From NCBI GenBank assembly GCA_937897665.1, contig CALCPB010000830.1, positions 1 through 8,869 of the forward strand: a DNA stretch of 8,869 bases. Direction: 5' to 3'. The stretch comes from an uncultured Halomicronema sp. (GTDB taxonomy: Bacteria; Cyanobacteriota; Cyanobacteriia; Phormidesmidales; Phormidesmidaceae). Both the position numbers and the translations under genes were made by a program. Shown here one piece after another: positions 1 through 6,412 of the stretch. Under the pieces are notes generated by a model. It ran no database searches, had not been told where the DNA came from, and was given only the letters and a program-made list of their open reading frames with translations. The first letter of the stretch is position 1. Each line of letters begins with the position of its first letter.

Positions 1-59
1 GGGGTGGGGGAGTAGGAGGTAGATAGTGAAGGGTGGGGGGTAGAGAGTAGAGGGTGGGG
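1..59. repeat. G-rich simple-sequence spacer downstream of exbD
   Basis: The plus strand is almost only G, A and T with many runs of three to six G, separated by short AGTAG- or TAGAG-like pieces. It begins right after the exbD stop codon and continues to the window edge. On the exbD-coding strand it is a C/T tract. It looks like the degenerate C/T-rich short tandem repeats found between genes in many filamentous cyanobacteria. The G-runs could form a G-quadruplex on the plus strand. No coding frame was seen in it. Confidence 0.6.
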
Positions 60-473
60 TCATTCCTCGATCGCGAGGGAAACGCGATCGCCGCCCACTT
101 CTCGCATTTCGCCTAAAAACTGCATCACCTGCTCATAGGACAGCTCGCGATCGGGCAGGAGATATACGATATTGTCTGACTCTTGCGCCAGATACGCTTC
201 CATCTGAGCTTTGAGCGACTCTTTATCAGTCGGGGCATTGTTGACTCGAAAGCCACCGTCAGCCGCCATTTCCACCACAAAGGGCGGATTCGTCACCGTG
301 GGCGGTGGCAGATCTTCCGGCTGGGCAGCGGGCAGCGTCATATCGATCATTTCTTCGCTGCCGAGGGTGAGGGTCACTACGACAAAAAAGGCGAGCACCC
401 CCATCATCACCGTCAGCATGGGGATGAGGTCAACCTGGGGGGGAGGCGTGTCTCTGGCTTCGCGAAACCGCAT
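60..473 (-). CDS. exbD: ExbD/TolR-family biopolymer transport protein lacking the usual membrane Asp
   Basis: 137 aa, normal ExbD length. The family forms, with ExbB, an inner-membrane proton channel that energises TonB-type outer-membrane transport or Tol-type envelope functions. Visible: a short cytoplasmic N-terminus (1-13), one membrane helix at about 14-37, an acidic/Pro-rich linker (about 38-60), and a periplasmic domain (about 62-137) with the expected pattern ending in VGGDRVSLAIEE. In typical ExbD/TolR the helix begins like TPLIDV, with an Asp essential for proton flow. Here the segment reads IPMLTV, so Thr21 (codon ACG, 411-413) takes that place. The only nearby acid is Asp15, at the mouth of the helix. 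The gene starts 24 nt after exbB, so the two form an operon. No clear Shine-Dalgarno precedes the ATG. Family assignment is firm; channel activity is uncertain. Confidence 0.88.
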   Translation of the reverse strand: MRFREARDTPPPQVDLIPMLTVMMGVLAFFVVVTLTLGSEEMIDMTLPAAQPEDLPPPTVTNPPFVVEMAADGGFRVNNAPTDKESLKAQMEAYLAQESDNIVYLLPDRELSYEQVMQFLGEMREVGGDRVSLAIEE

Positions 474-497
474 AGCAAAAGGAAGTCCGCAGTGACG

Positions 498-1193
498 TTA
501 ATAGCGTTCGGCAGCGAGCGGGGCCGAGCGGGGTGGTTCAGAGCGGTTGTCAAAGGCTGACAGGGCTGGCTCATACCAAAATTGCCGATAGATCAGCTCC
601 AGTTCGTTCCCCGCTTCCGAAAAATAATCCATCTGCTGACCTTGAAAGGTCACCATCACCCGAAAGACTAGCAGCGCCATAATGGCGACCACCATGCCCG
701 CCGCCGTCGTAATGAGGGCTTCGCCAATCCCCGATGCCGCTGCCGAGGTATCGGTGCCACCGCCGCTGCCGATGTTGAGGTTGTTGAAGGTGGCAATCAA
801 GCCGGTCACTGTCCCTAACAATCCCAGCAGAGGCGCGACGGCGACAATGGTTTCTAACACCTTGTCACCGCGTCGCATTTTGACAAACTCTTTGTCACCT
901 GCGTTCTCTAGCGCCAGGCGAAAGGTTTCGGGCGAGGGATTTTTGAGCCGCAGGGGGGCGAGCAGAAATCGGCCAACGGGGGTGTCATTGGCGCGGGCGG
1001 CGATCGCGGCCGCCTCATCGAGGTCTCGTCGAGCGGCATCCAGCACTTCATTCACCACCTGGCTTTCTCGCTTGAGCAGGTTGGTCCAAAACCAGGCCCG
1101 CTCAACCCCGGTGGCAATGGTCAGCACCGCGCACCCGAGAATGGGCACCATGACCGGGCCTCCTCTGGCCAAAAAATCAAATACAGTTGTCAT
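498..1193 (-). CDS. exbB: ExbB/TolQ/MotA-family proton channel protein
   Basis: 231 aa, usual for ExbB. It would form the multimeric membrane channel partnered with the ExbD encoded just downstream. Three membrane helices are visible: about 13-35, about 113-138 with the hallmark PLLGLLGTVTGLIATF, and about 158-182 beginning GEALITTAAGMVVAI. The large loop between helices 1 and 2 is cytoplasmic. Polar residues that line the E. coli ExbB channel have equivalents here: Thr128 in helix 2, and Glu158 and Thr163 at the start of helix 3. A Gly/Ser/Thr-rich loop (141-152) precedes helix 3. The TAA stop is followed after 24 nt by exbD. Upstream, 191 nt separate it from the lipoprotein gene, room for a separate promoter. 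The ligand system served (siderophore, other TonB or Tol) cannot be told from this window. Confidence 0.92.
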   Translation of the reverse strand: MTTVFDFLARGGPVMVPILGCAVLTIATGVERAWFWTNLLKRESQVVNEVLDAARRDLDEAAAIAARANDTPVGRFLLAPLRLKNPSPETFRLALENAGDKEFVKMRRGDKVLETIVAVAPLLGLLGTVTGLIATFNNLNIGSGGGTDTSAAASGIGEALITTAAGMVVAIMALLVFRVMVTFQGQQMDYFSEAGNELELIYRQFWYEPALSAFDNRSEPPRSAPLAAERY

Positions 1194-1253
1194 AAAATCT
1201 GCTCGGATTTAGGCGGAAAACAGTCGATCAAGGCGAGCTTGGTCATGCCCTAG

Positions 1254-1312
1254 TTTGACACTGCATGATGAAGCCCTGTGGGTCAGGATAGCGAAAGTCT
1301 TTGTGTCAAAGA
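1254..1312. promoter_or_regulatory. Inverted TTTGACAC repeats upstream of exbB
   Basis: TTTGACAC at 1254-1261 has its exact reverse complement at 1303-1310. The second copy also lies inside a near-palindrome, TCTTTGTGTCAAAGA (1298-1312; 6-bp arms, 3-nt centre). The cluster sits 60-120 nt upstream of the exbB ATG, where an operator would be expected. TTGACA also resembles a -35 box on either strand, but no good -10 box lies at 16-18 nt from either copy. Function is inferred from position and symmetry only. Confidence 0.35.
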
Positions 1313-1384
1313 TTAATAAATGCCAGTGACGAGTTTAATTCCAGTTTAAGTAGTCGTGCCAGGCGAGCGCGCCACCAACGATGC

Positions 1385-2107
1385 TCAGTCATCATCGCCA
1401 GCAATGCGGGGCCGTTCGACCTCGCGGGTACCGGCGATCCCTTCTCTGCCACTGGAGGATTGCGCCGGGGTGGTTGTCGCTTCCCCCGCTGCCTCATTCG
1501 CCGCCGCGCCCGCTCGGGGTGAGCCCGCACTAGTCGTGCCAGCCGGATTGGAAACGGTTGTCGCTGGGGCGATCGCCTCACCCACCTCATACCAGTTTAA
1601 ATTCCCCTCTGGGTCAATTCTGACCAAGAGATCGGTAATTTGTTCCTGACCGACGATGACGTCGCCCACCACGGCGCACTCGAATTGTTCGCCGGGCTGG
1701 TTGAGGCGATACATGTCGCCACAGTTGAGCGCCGCCCGTTTGGAAAACGCCTTGGCAAATTCTTGTTGCAGCGTTTCTTCCACCTTGGCGATGTTCAAAA
1801 TCACCTGCGAGCTAGGAATATCCCACTCAATGCGGCCCTGACTATCTTGCTGCACCACATTGATGGTGAATTCCCCTTCGGGGCGGAGATAGCCGACACA
1901 GCGAAAATAAGCGCCAGATTGCTTATAAACATCGCGCGGACAGCGCACCTCAGCCAGCGACAGCCGCCGACTTTGGCTTTCGACTTCGGACTCAATTTCT
2001 TGCTCAATGGCACCGGTATCGAGCCGGTTAAAGCAGCCGGTCAGGGTGAAAAGGCTGCCCGCTAGTAGCGCTATGCGAACACCAGTCCGCCTCTCAGTCC
2101 GTTTCAT
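1385..2107 (-). CDS. Lipoprotein with two DUF4333-type domains
   Basis: 240 aa from the ATG at 2107. A TTG nine bases further out (2116) is an alternative start with no better ribosome site. The N-terminus is a lipoprotein signal: basic residues (1-11), a hydrophobic stretch, and the lipobox LTGC with Cys25. Two similar domains follow. The first (about 50-100) has Cys56 and Cys70 around VRCPRDVYKQSGAYFRC, the second (about 124-176) has Cys129 and Cys144 around LNCGDMYRLNQPGEQFEC. Each continues into beta-like strands ending in a W-x-[IV] pattern (IEWDI, LNWYEV). The paired-cysteine layout matches DUF4333, usually single-copy in secreted or lipid-anchored proteins; a disulfide in each domain is likely. 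Residues about 180-240 are Ala/Thr/Ser/Gly-rich and probably disordered. Function is unknown. It reads in the same direction as exbB-exbD and divergently from ubiD. Confidence 0.75.
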   Translation of the reverse strand: MKRTERRTGVRIALLAGSLFTLTGCFNRLDTGAIEQEIESEVESQSRRLSLAEVRCPRDVYKQSGAYFRCVGYLRPEGEFTINVVQQDSQGRIEWDIPSSQVILNIAKVEETLQQEFAKAFSKRAALNCGDMYRLNQPGEQFECAVVGDVIVGQEQITDLLVRIDPEGNLNWYEVGEAIAPATTVSNPAGTTSAGSPRAGAAANEAAGEATTTPAQSSSGREGIAGTREVERPRIAGDDD

Positions 2108-2113
2108 GTTGTC

Positions 2114-2139
2114 CAATGCTCACGACTTGCAATGCTCAC
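2114..2139. repeat. 10-bp direct repeat at the lipoprotein gene start
   Basis: CAATGCTCAC occurs at 2114-2123 and again at 2130-2139, with a 16-bp period. It lies directly upstream of the lipoprotein ATG, in the 144-bp divergent spacer shared with ubiD. It could be a paired regulator-binding site or a small slippage duplication. No convincing promoter pair was seen in the spacer; TAGAAT at 2183-2188 is a weak -10 candidate for ubiD. Confidence 0.35.
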
Positions 2140-2251
2140 TGTTCGGAAGGGATCGCTGCCCCTTCAGTAAAAACCACCGGGCTAGAATTCATCAAGACGA
2201 TCGCCAGTTTCCCCCATAATGAATGAAGAACGGCTTTACATTTCTTAAATC

Positions 2252-3763
2252 ATGGCAAGAGATCTGCACGACTTTCTGAATCGCCTCGAAGCGCGGGGGC
2301 AGCTCCGACGGGTCAAGGCCTCAGTTGACCCCGATTTAGAAGTGGCTGAAATTGCCAACCGCCTGCTGCTGTCTGGCGGGCCAGCACTGCTGTTTGAAAA
2401 CGTTAAGGGCTCCGACATGCCCCTTGCCATCAACGTCCTCGGCACGTTGGAGCGCGTGTGCTGGTGCTTTGGTATGGAATCGCCTGAGGAGTTGGAGGCG
2501 ATCGGCAAAAAGCTGGCGCTACTCTATCAGCCCCGACCGCCTAAGCAGTTTTCGCAAGCGGTTGAAATGGGCAAGGCCCTCTTTGATGTGGTCAAAGCCA
2601 AGCCCGATCGCGACCTTCTGCCGCCTTGTCATCAAGTGGTGCTCAAGGGCGATGACGTGGATCTCACGAAGCTGCCGCTGCTGCGGGTGTATTCGGGCGA
2701 TGCCGGTAAGGTGATCACCCTGGGGTTGATGGTGACGAAAGACCCCGAAAGCAAAATTCCCAACGTGGGGGTTTATCGCCTGCAGCTGCAATCTAAAAAT
2801 ACGGCGACGGTGCAGTGGCTCTCTGTGCGGGGCCCTAGTCGTCACTTGCGCAAAGCGGCGGAGCGCGGTGAAAAGCTCGAAGTCGCCCTCGCGATCGGCG
2901 TTGATCCGCTGCTGATTCTCGCGGCGGCCACGCCCCTGCCGATTGATTTGTCGGAATGGCTATTTGCCGGACTCTACAGCGGCAAAGGGGTGAATCTGGC
3001 CAAGTGCAAAACCGTCAATTTGGAAGTGCCCGCCCTGTCAGAACTCGTCCTAGCGGGCACGATCACCCCAGGGGAAACGGATATTGATGGCCCAGCGGGC
3101 GATCACATCGGCTATTACGGCCCGCAGCGAGATAGTGCCCCGCTGATCCGGTTTCACTGCATGACCCATCGCAAAAATCCGATTTACATGACGGCGTTTA
3201 GCGGGCGACCGCCCAAAGAAGATGCCATGATGGCCCTGGCCTTGAACCGTATCTACACGCCGATTCTGCGTTTGCAGGTGCCCGAGATTCAAGATTTTTT
3301 CTTGCCGATGGAAGGGCTGAGCTACAAGGCCGCCGTGGTGGCGATCGACAAAAGCTATCCGGGGCAGGCGCGACGAGCTGCCTTTGCCTTTTGGACGGCG
3401 CTGCCCCAGTTCACCTACACCAAATTCGTCATCGTGGTGGACAAATCCATCAACATTCGCGATCCGCGTCAGGTGATGTGGGCCGTGACGTCGAAGGTCG
3501 ATCCGGCGCGAGACGTGTTCATCTTGCCCGAGAATCCCTTTGATCGCCTCGATTTTGCCACCGAGAAACCGGGGCTCGGCAGCCGCATGGGCATTGATGC
3601 CACCACTAAGGTCTATCCCGAAACCGATCGCCCCTGGAGCGATGAACTCGTCCCCGATCCGGATACCGCCGCCCAGGTTGATCGGCGGTGGGCGGAATAT
3701 GGCCTCGATGACCTGAATTTGCTCGACGTCGATCCCAATTTGTTTGGCTATGACATTCGGTAG
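2252..3763 (+). CDS. ubiD: UbiD-family prenylated-FMN decarboxylase (plastoquinone pathway)
   Basis: 503 aa, close to E. coli UbiD. The family decarboxylates 3-polyprenyl-4-hydroxybenzoate using prenylated FMN supplied by UbiX. In cyanobacteria the homologue is expected to act on 3-solanesyl-4-hydroxybenzoate for plastoquinone. Conserved blocks run the whole length. Aligned by eye to E. coli UbiD, the Mn/cofactor residues are present: Asn171 and Arg176 in PNVGVYRLQLQ, Arg193-Gly194 in WLSVRG, Glu235 in PIDLSEW, and the proposed proton-donor Asp284 in PAGDHIGYYG. Also seen are SELVLAG (Glu264), SGRPPKEDAMM, PEIQDFFLPMEG, TYTKFVIVVD and GLGSRMGIDATTK. One difference is Val192 where E. coli has His (WLSHRG). 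No Shine-Dalgarno is visible before the ATG; the start fits the family N-terminus. The gene is transcribed alone, divergent from the lipoprotein gene. Confidence 0.92.
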   Translation: MARDLHDFLNRLEARGQLRRVKASVDPDLEVAEIANRLLLSGGPALLFENVKGSDMPLAINVLGTLERVCWCFGMESPEELEAIGKKLALLYQPRPPKQFSQAVEMGKALFDVVKAKPDRDLLPPCHQVVLKGDDVDLTKLPLLRVYSGDAGKVITLGLMVTKDPESKIPNVGVYRLQLQSKNTATVQWLSVRGPSRHLRKAAERGEKLEVALAIGVDPLLILAAATPLPIDLSEWLFAGLYSGKGVNLAKCKTVNLEVPALSELVLAGTITPGETDIDGPAGDHIGYYGPQRDSAPLIRFHCMTHRKNPIYMTAFSGRPPKEDAMMALALNRIYTPILRLQVPEIQDFFLPMEGLSYKAAVVAIDKSYPGQARRAAFAFWTALPQFTYTKFVIVVDKSINIRDPRQVMWAVTSKVDPARDVFILPENPFDRLDFATEKPGLGSRMGIDATTKVYPETDRPWSDELVPDPDTAAQVDRRWAEYGLDDLNLLDVDPNLFGYDIR

Positions 3764-3865
3764 AGATTTGGCAATCCCCCACCCCGACCGTCGGAACGCT
3801 GTGTTGTTTAACTCCCTGAATTCAACGCGGCTTACGGCGTGACGGGGCTGGGGCGATCGCCAAAA

Positions 3866-3895
3866 GCCACTCCTCTAAAAATTTAGGGGAGCGGC
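3866..3895. terminator. Hairpin between convergent ubiD and the DUF6918-like gene
   Basis: CTCCTCTAA and TTAGGGGAG (3870-3891) form a 9-bp stem with one G-T pair and a 4-nt loop. GCC/GGC extends it past one mismatch to 3866-3895. On the minus strand it is followed by CTTTTGG, a short T-run. The plus strand has no T-run, so it suits the minus-strand gene better but could act in both directions. A second, 6-bp hairpin ACTCGT-CTGA-ACGAGT (3914-3929) lies nearer that gene's stop. Confidence 0.5.
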
Positions 3896-3939
3896 TAGCG
3901 CGGCTATATGTGTACTCGTCTGAACGAGTGATGCGTGAA

Positions 3940-4386
3940 TTACGCCTGTGATAAGGCCTGCGCGTGCTTGCCTAAAATGTTGGCTAAATCAGGCACCGCC
4001 TCTTCTACATCGCTTTTGATAGATTTGCGAAGTTTTTTGTAAACGCCGACTACCGCCCCAGACGAATTTTGGATGCGCTGATCGGTTACGCTGAGCAGAA
4101 TTTCTGCCGTGCGCGATTGGTTTTGCCTCAGGTATTGCACCGGATCACCCGACCCGAGGCCCTCGTACCACATTGGTTCCAGAGCTTTCAGCGCCTCCGG
4201 CAAAACCCGACCGATCGCCCCGCGCAGGTAAGTTGGACCCACGCCCTTGATGACTCGGTAAGCCGTCTTCAGGGCCATGCCTGACATGCCGCGTTTGTTC
4301 GCGACCTGCTCATCGATCAGATGAGTACAGTCGTCCACCATGCTGGCTTTGGTTGCGGGATCTTGAGCGATTGTGCTGAGTCCCAT
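3940..4386 (-). CDS. DUF6918-like small helical protein
   Basis: 148 aa, no signal peptide, no clear membrane helix, largely helical and soluble by composition. The pattern resembles, from memory, the DUF6918 family seen often in actinobacteria: an N-terminal segment ending DEQVANKRGMSGMALKTAY (about 25-43), then a region with PEALKALEPMWYE (63-75), then LLSVTDQRIQNSSGAVVGVYKKLR (97-120, shown by its ends LLSVTDQR and YKKLR), and a C-terminal VPDLANILGKHA. Function is unknown. Two adjacent ATGs exist (4389 and 4386). GGGGAG at 4393-4398 sits 6 nt before the second and only 3 nt before the first, so 4386 is preferred. It lies 175 nt downstream of the S66 peptidase gene on the same strand and converges with ubiD. 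Family assignment is by recollection and moderate. Confidence 0.65.
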   Translation of the reverse strand: MGLSTIAQDPATKASMVDDCTHLIDEQVANKRGMSGMALKTAYRVIKGVGPTYLRGAIGRVLPEALKALEPMWYEGLGSGDPVQYLRQNQSRTAEILLSVTDQRIQNSSGAVVGVYKKLRKSIKSDVEEAVPDLANILGKHAQALSQA

Positions 4387-4392
4387 CATGAT

Positions 4393-4398
4393 CTCCCC
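4393..4398 (-). promoter_or_regulatory. Strong Shine-Dalgarno for the DUF6918-like gene
   Basis: GGGGAG on the minus strand, 6 nt before the ATG at 4386 and 3 nt before the ATG at 4389. Spacing favours the inner start. It is the clearest ribosome site among the minus-strand genes here. Confidence 0.6.
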
Positions 4399-4561
4399 TG
4401 TAGCTCACGGTTGTCTCTCGATTGTTCACACATTTGAGATAAAATCAACGGCTAATTTTGAATGTTCGAGATTGCTTTATGAAGCTGTATTTTTCCTAAG
4501 TAGTTCCTCTGCATGGGGAACCCGTTTGTCTAAATTTGTGGCAAGTGCCGGATCGCTGGTC

Positions 4562-5623
4562 TCATTCGGCGATCGCCGCTTCTTGCATCACGATTCGCCC
4601 GGCGTCGGCATCCATCGTCACTTCGGTGCCCAGGGGGAGGGTGAGAATCGGTTCCAGATGACCAATTGCGGCATTGGCCCAGGCCGGGATGCCGAGGGGG
4701 GCAATGTGGTCTTGCAGCACTGCCTCTAACGTCAGACCGCCGTATCCTCCTGAAGGGCCACAGTTGGTGCACTGCCCAAACACGAATCCGGCCAGCCCCT
4801 CTAACACGCCTGCCAGCTTGAGATGCGTCAACATGCGATCAATCCGGTAAATTGGCTCGCCCACATCTTCGACAAACAAAATAGCGCCGGTGAGGTCGGG
4901 CAGATAAGGCGAGCCGACCAGCCCTGTTAACACTGATAAATTGCCGCCCAAGAGGCGGCCGCGAGCTTGTCCTGAGGTCACCGTTTGCACCCGCAGGCGA
5001 GTCTGCATCAGCCGATCACGATCGTCGGCCACGGGTTGATTTTCAAAGGTCAACCTTTGCCCCTCAAACAGCACCTGACGGAAGGGCACCACCTGATCGG
5101 GACGCCACGCCGTCAGCCCGTTGGGGCCATGAAAGGTGACCAACCCCGTTTGCGCCGTGATGCCCAGCAATAGAGCGGTGAGGTCGCTAAAGCCCACGAT
5201 GATTTTGGGATTTTGACGAATCACGTCGTAATCAAGATAGGGCAAGATGCGAGCGCTGCCCCAGTCGCCGCGGATCGGCAGCAGGGCAGCGATGTCAGGG
5301 TCGGCAAAGAACTGGTTAATGTCATCAGCCCGATCGCGATCGCGACCGGCCAGATAGCCATACTGCGCCAGCACATGGGGCGCGGGGCGCGGTATCAAGC
5401 CCAGGCCACGCACGGCATCCATCACGATGTCTAAATCGGTAGATTCGAAAGTGGCCCCCGCCGGACTGATGATGCCGACAGGATCGCCGGGTTTGAGACG
5501 CGGCGGTTTCACCATCTTCGGCGCGGCGAGCTGAGCGTGGGCCGTTGAGGCGACTGGCAGCAAGGCTGCGATCGCGCCCAGGCCCAGCATCATCTGCCGA
5601 CGGGTGGGCTGTGGTTTTTTCAT
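4562..5623 (-). CDS. Peptidase S66 (L,D-carboxypeptidase, LdcA/MccF-like) with Tat signal
   Basis: 353 aa from the ATG at 5623; a TTG seven codons further out is possible but less likely. The family cuts the terminal D-Ala from muramoyl tetrapeptide during murein recycling, or cleaves microcin C-type compounds. The N-terminus is a twin-arginine signal: TRRQMMLGLGAIAALLP (7-23) then AHA-Q, with likely cleavage after Ala30. The S66 pattern follows: PAGATFE (54-60), the nucleophile elbow IRGDWGSARILPYLD with Ser123, GFSDLTALL (144-152), HGPN (165-168), GRLLGGNLSVLTGLVGSPY (222-240), VEDVGEPIYRIDRML with Glu252, and GHLEPILTLPLG with His321. Ser123, Glu252 and His321 form the expected Ser-Glu-His triad with family-like spacing. 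Most studied LdcA enzymes are cytoplasmic, so the Tat signal implies a periplasmic, folded-exported enzyme. LdcA versus MccF substrate cannot be settled by eye. Confidence 0.88.
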   Translation of the reverse strand: MKKPQPTRRQMMLGLGAIAALLPVASTAHAQLAAPKMVKPPRLKPGDPVGIISPAGATFESTDLDIVMDAVRGLGLIPRPAPHVLAQYGYLAGRDRDRADDINQFFADPDIAALLPIRGDWGSARILPYLDYDVIRQNPKIIVGFSDLTALLLGITAQTGLVTFHGPNGLTAWRPDQVVPFRQVLFEGQRLTFENQPVADDRDRLMQTRLRVQTVTSGQARGRLLGGNLSVLTGLVGSPYLPDLTGAILFVEDVGEPIYRIDRMLTHLKLAGVLEGLAGFVFGQCTNCGPSGGYGGLTLEAVLQDHIAPLGIPAWANAAIGHLEPILTLPLGTEVTMDADAGRIVMQEAAIAE

Positions 5624-6084
5624 ATCGGTGCGGGGGTTCGGCAAGGGGGCAAAGACCGCCGGTGACGGCCTGAACGGATGAAGGTTTCCTGGCTGCGGCT
5701 AAGCACTGTCACCCTGTCACTTTTAGGGATCAGGCGCAAGTCAGACGGTCGTTGCAGAAGCCATCTGGGTAGCGACGAGAGCGGTTATCGAGGCCCGTTG
5801 CCCATCGCCCCCCGGTTCAACGAGAGTCCTCATGCAACCAGGCCATCAAGGAACATCGTTCACCGTCCTAACCGGTCTCGTTCTACCAGGTCTCGTTTGA
5901 GGCGGTCACAAGCGGTGATGAAGCCCCGATGACCTTTCGGGCGATCGACTCAAAAAGGGGAAACTTAATGATCCCTTGGGGGTTTTTATCGTTTAGAAGC
6001 CTTTATGGGTAGCTCGCTACTTTTAGCAACGACCACATTCAGAAATGGAAGAAAAGCCTAAAGATGATGGGCAATTCTCAAATT
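5624..6084. other. Gene-free stretch upstream of the S66 gene
   Basis: No convincing gene was seen. A plus-strand frame of 84 codons (5678-5932) gives an Arg/Ser-rich protein with no recognisable pattern and no ribosome site, and is rejected. Small structures: GGTCTCGTT repeated directly at 5874-5882 and 5889-5897; a 5-bp hairpin CCCGA/TCGGG at 5925-5941; and AAGGG/CCCTT (5955-5977) followed on the minus strand by a T-run, a possible weak minus-strand terminator. A promoter for the S66 gene should lie near 5630-5750 but no clear box pair was seen. Confidence 0.5.
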
Positions 6085-6257
6085 GTGGGGATCAATGGAG
6101 TTGGACTTGTCTCCGATGGGCTATTTCGCTTAATTGTGATGACTCTAAACTTGGGCGATCCCCACCTTGGTTATTGTTGGCTTTATCACCCCCACGACCA
6201 GAATTATGAGGCAAGATAAATAAGGGTGTGTCGCGCGATTGCTGGGCACACTTTTTT
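6085..6257 (+). ncRNA. Candidate structured RNA ending at a terminator
   Basis: GTGGGGATC (6085-6093) and GATCCCCAC (6157-6165) are perfect 9-bp inverted repeats enclosing a 63-nt loop. Inside is a small stem TGGAG/CTCCG (6096-6100 with 6111-6115). CCCCAC at 6190-6195 is a second possible partner for GTGGGG, and CAATT/AATTG (6072-6085) competes at the 5' side. The segment ends in a rho-independent terminator at 6222-6257. No coding frame covers it. The layout fits a small RNA or a transcription-attenuating leader 155 nt before the OCP-N-like gene. The 5' end is unknown and no Rfam family was recognised. Confidence 0.35.
6222..6257 (+). terminator. Rho-independent terminator in the 5624-6412 spacer
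   Basis: GTGTGTC (6226-6232) pairs with GGGCACAC (6244-6251) in a 7-bp stem with one G-T pair. It is followed directly by six T (6252-6257), with A/G residues upstream that can pair with the T-run. It is plus-strand oriented, yet no plus-strand gene lies between ubiD and this point, which implies an unannotated transcript. Confidence 0.7.
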
Positions 6258-6412
6258 AAGCCCCAGGCTGTCTGTCAGTTTCTATCGGGATCACTGCCAC
6301 TCAGCTTTGCGAGCAGCTTTTTTCCCGCTCTGTGAGCGTCCTCTTTTTAAGAGAGAGTCAGCAGGATCATCATAAAAAGCATCAGAATTCAACCAAAATT
6401 TAGGATTTAGTC
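6258..6412 (+). promoter_or_regulatory. Upstream region of the OCP-N-like gene
   Basis: The region between the preceding terminator and the ATG must hold the gene's promoter if it has its own. It contains hairpins CGCTC-TGT-GAGCG (6326-6338) and CTCTT-TTT-AAGAG (6341-6353). AGCTTTTTT (6316-6324) resembles the tail of a weak terminator. TTAAGA (near 6348) and TCATAA (near 6370) are weak -35/-10 candidates at 17-nt spacing. The ribosome site is AGGA at 6402-6405, 7 nt before the ATG. Confidence 0.35.

Noticed and set aside
1281..1309. Sigma-70-like promoter for exbB using TTGACA on the minus strand
   Set aside because: The nearest -10-like box (TATCCT) is only 13 nt away, and the box at 17 nt is CTGACC.
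1640..2065. 141-codon plus-strand frame over the lipoprotein gene
   Set aside because: Antisense shadow of a gene with a clear lipobox and paired-cysteine domains.
5812..5840. GGTTCAACGA resembling a tRNA T-loop
   Set aside because: The flanking bases do not form a T-stem and no acceptor, D or anticodon arms could be placed around it.
5678..5932. 84-codon plus-strand frame in the long spacer
   Set aside because: Arg/Ser-rich, no recognisable pattern, no ribosome site, no supporting neighbour; looks like chance.
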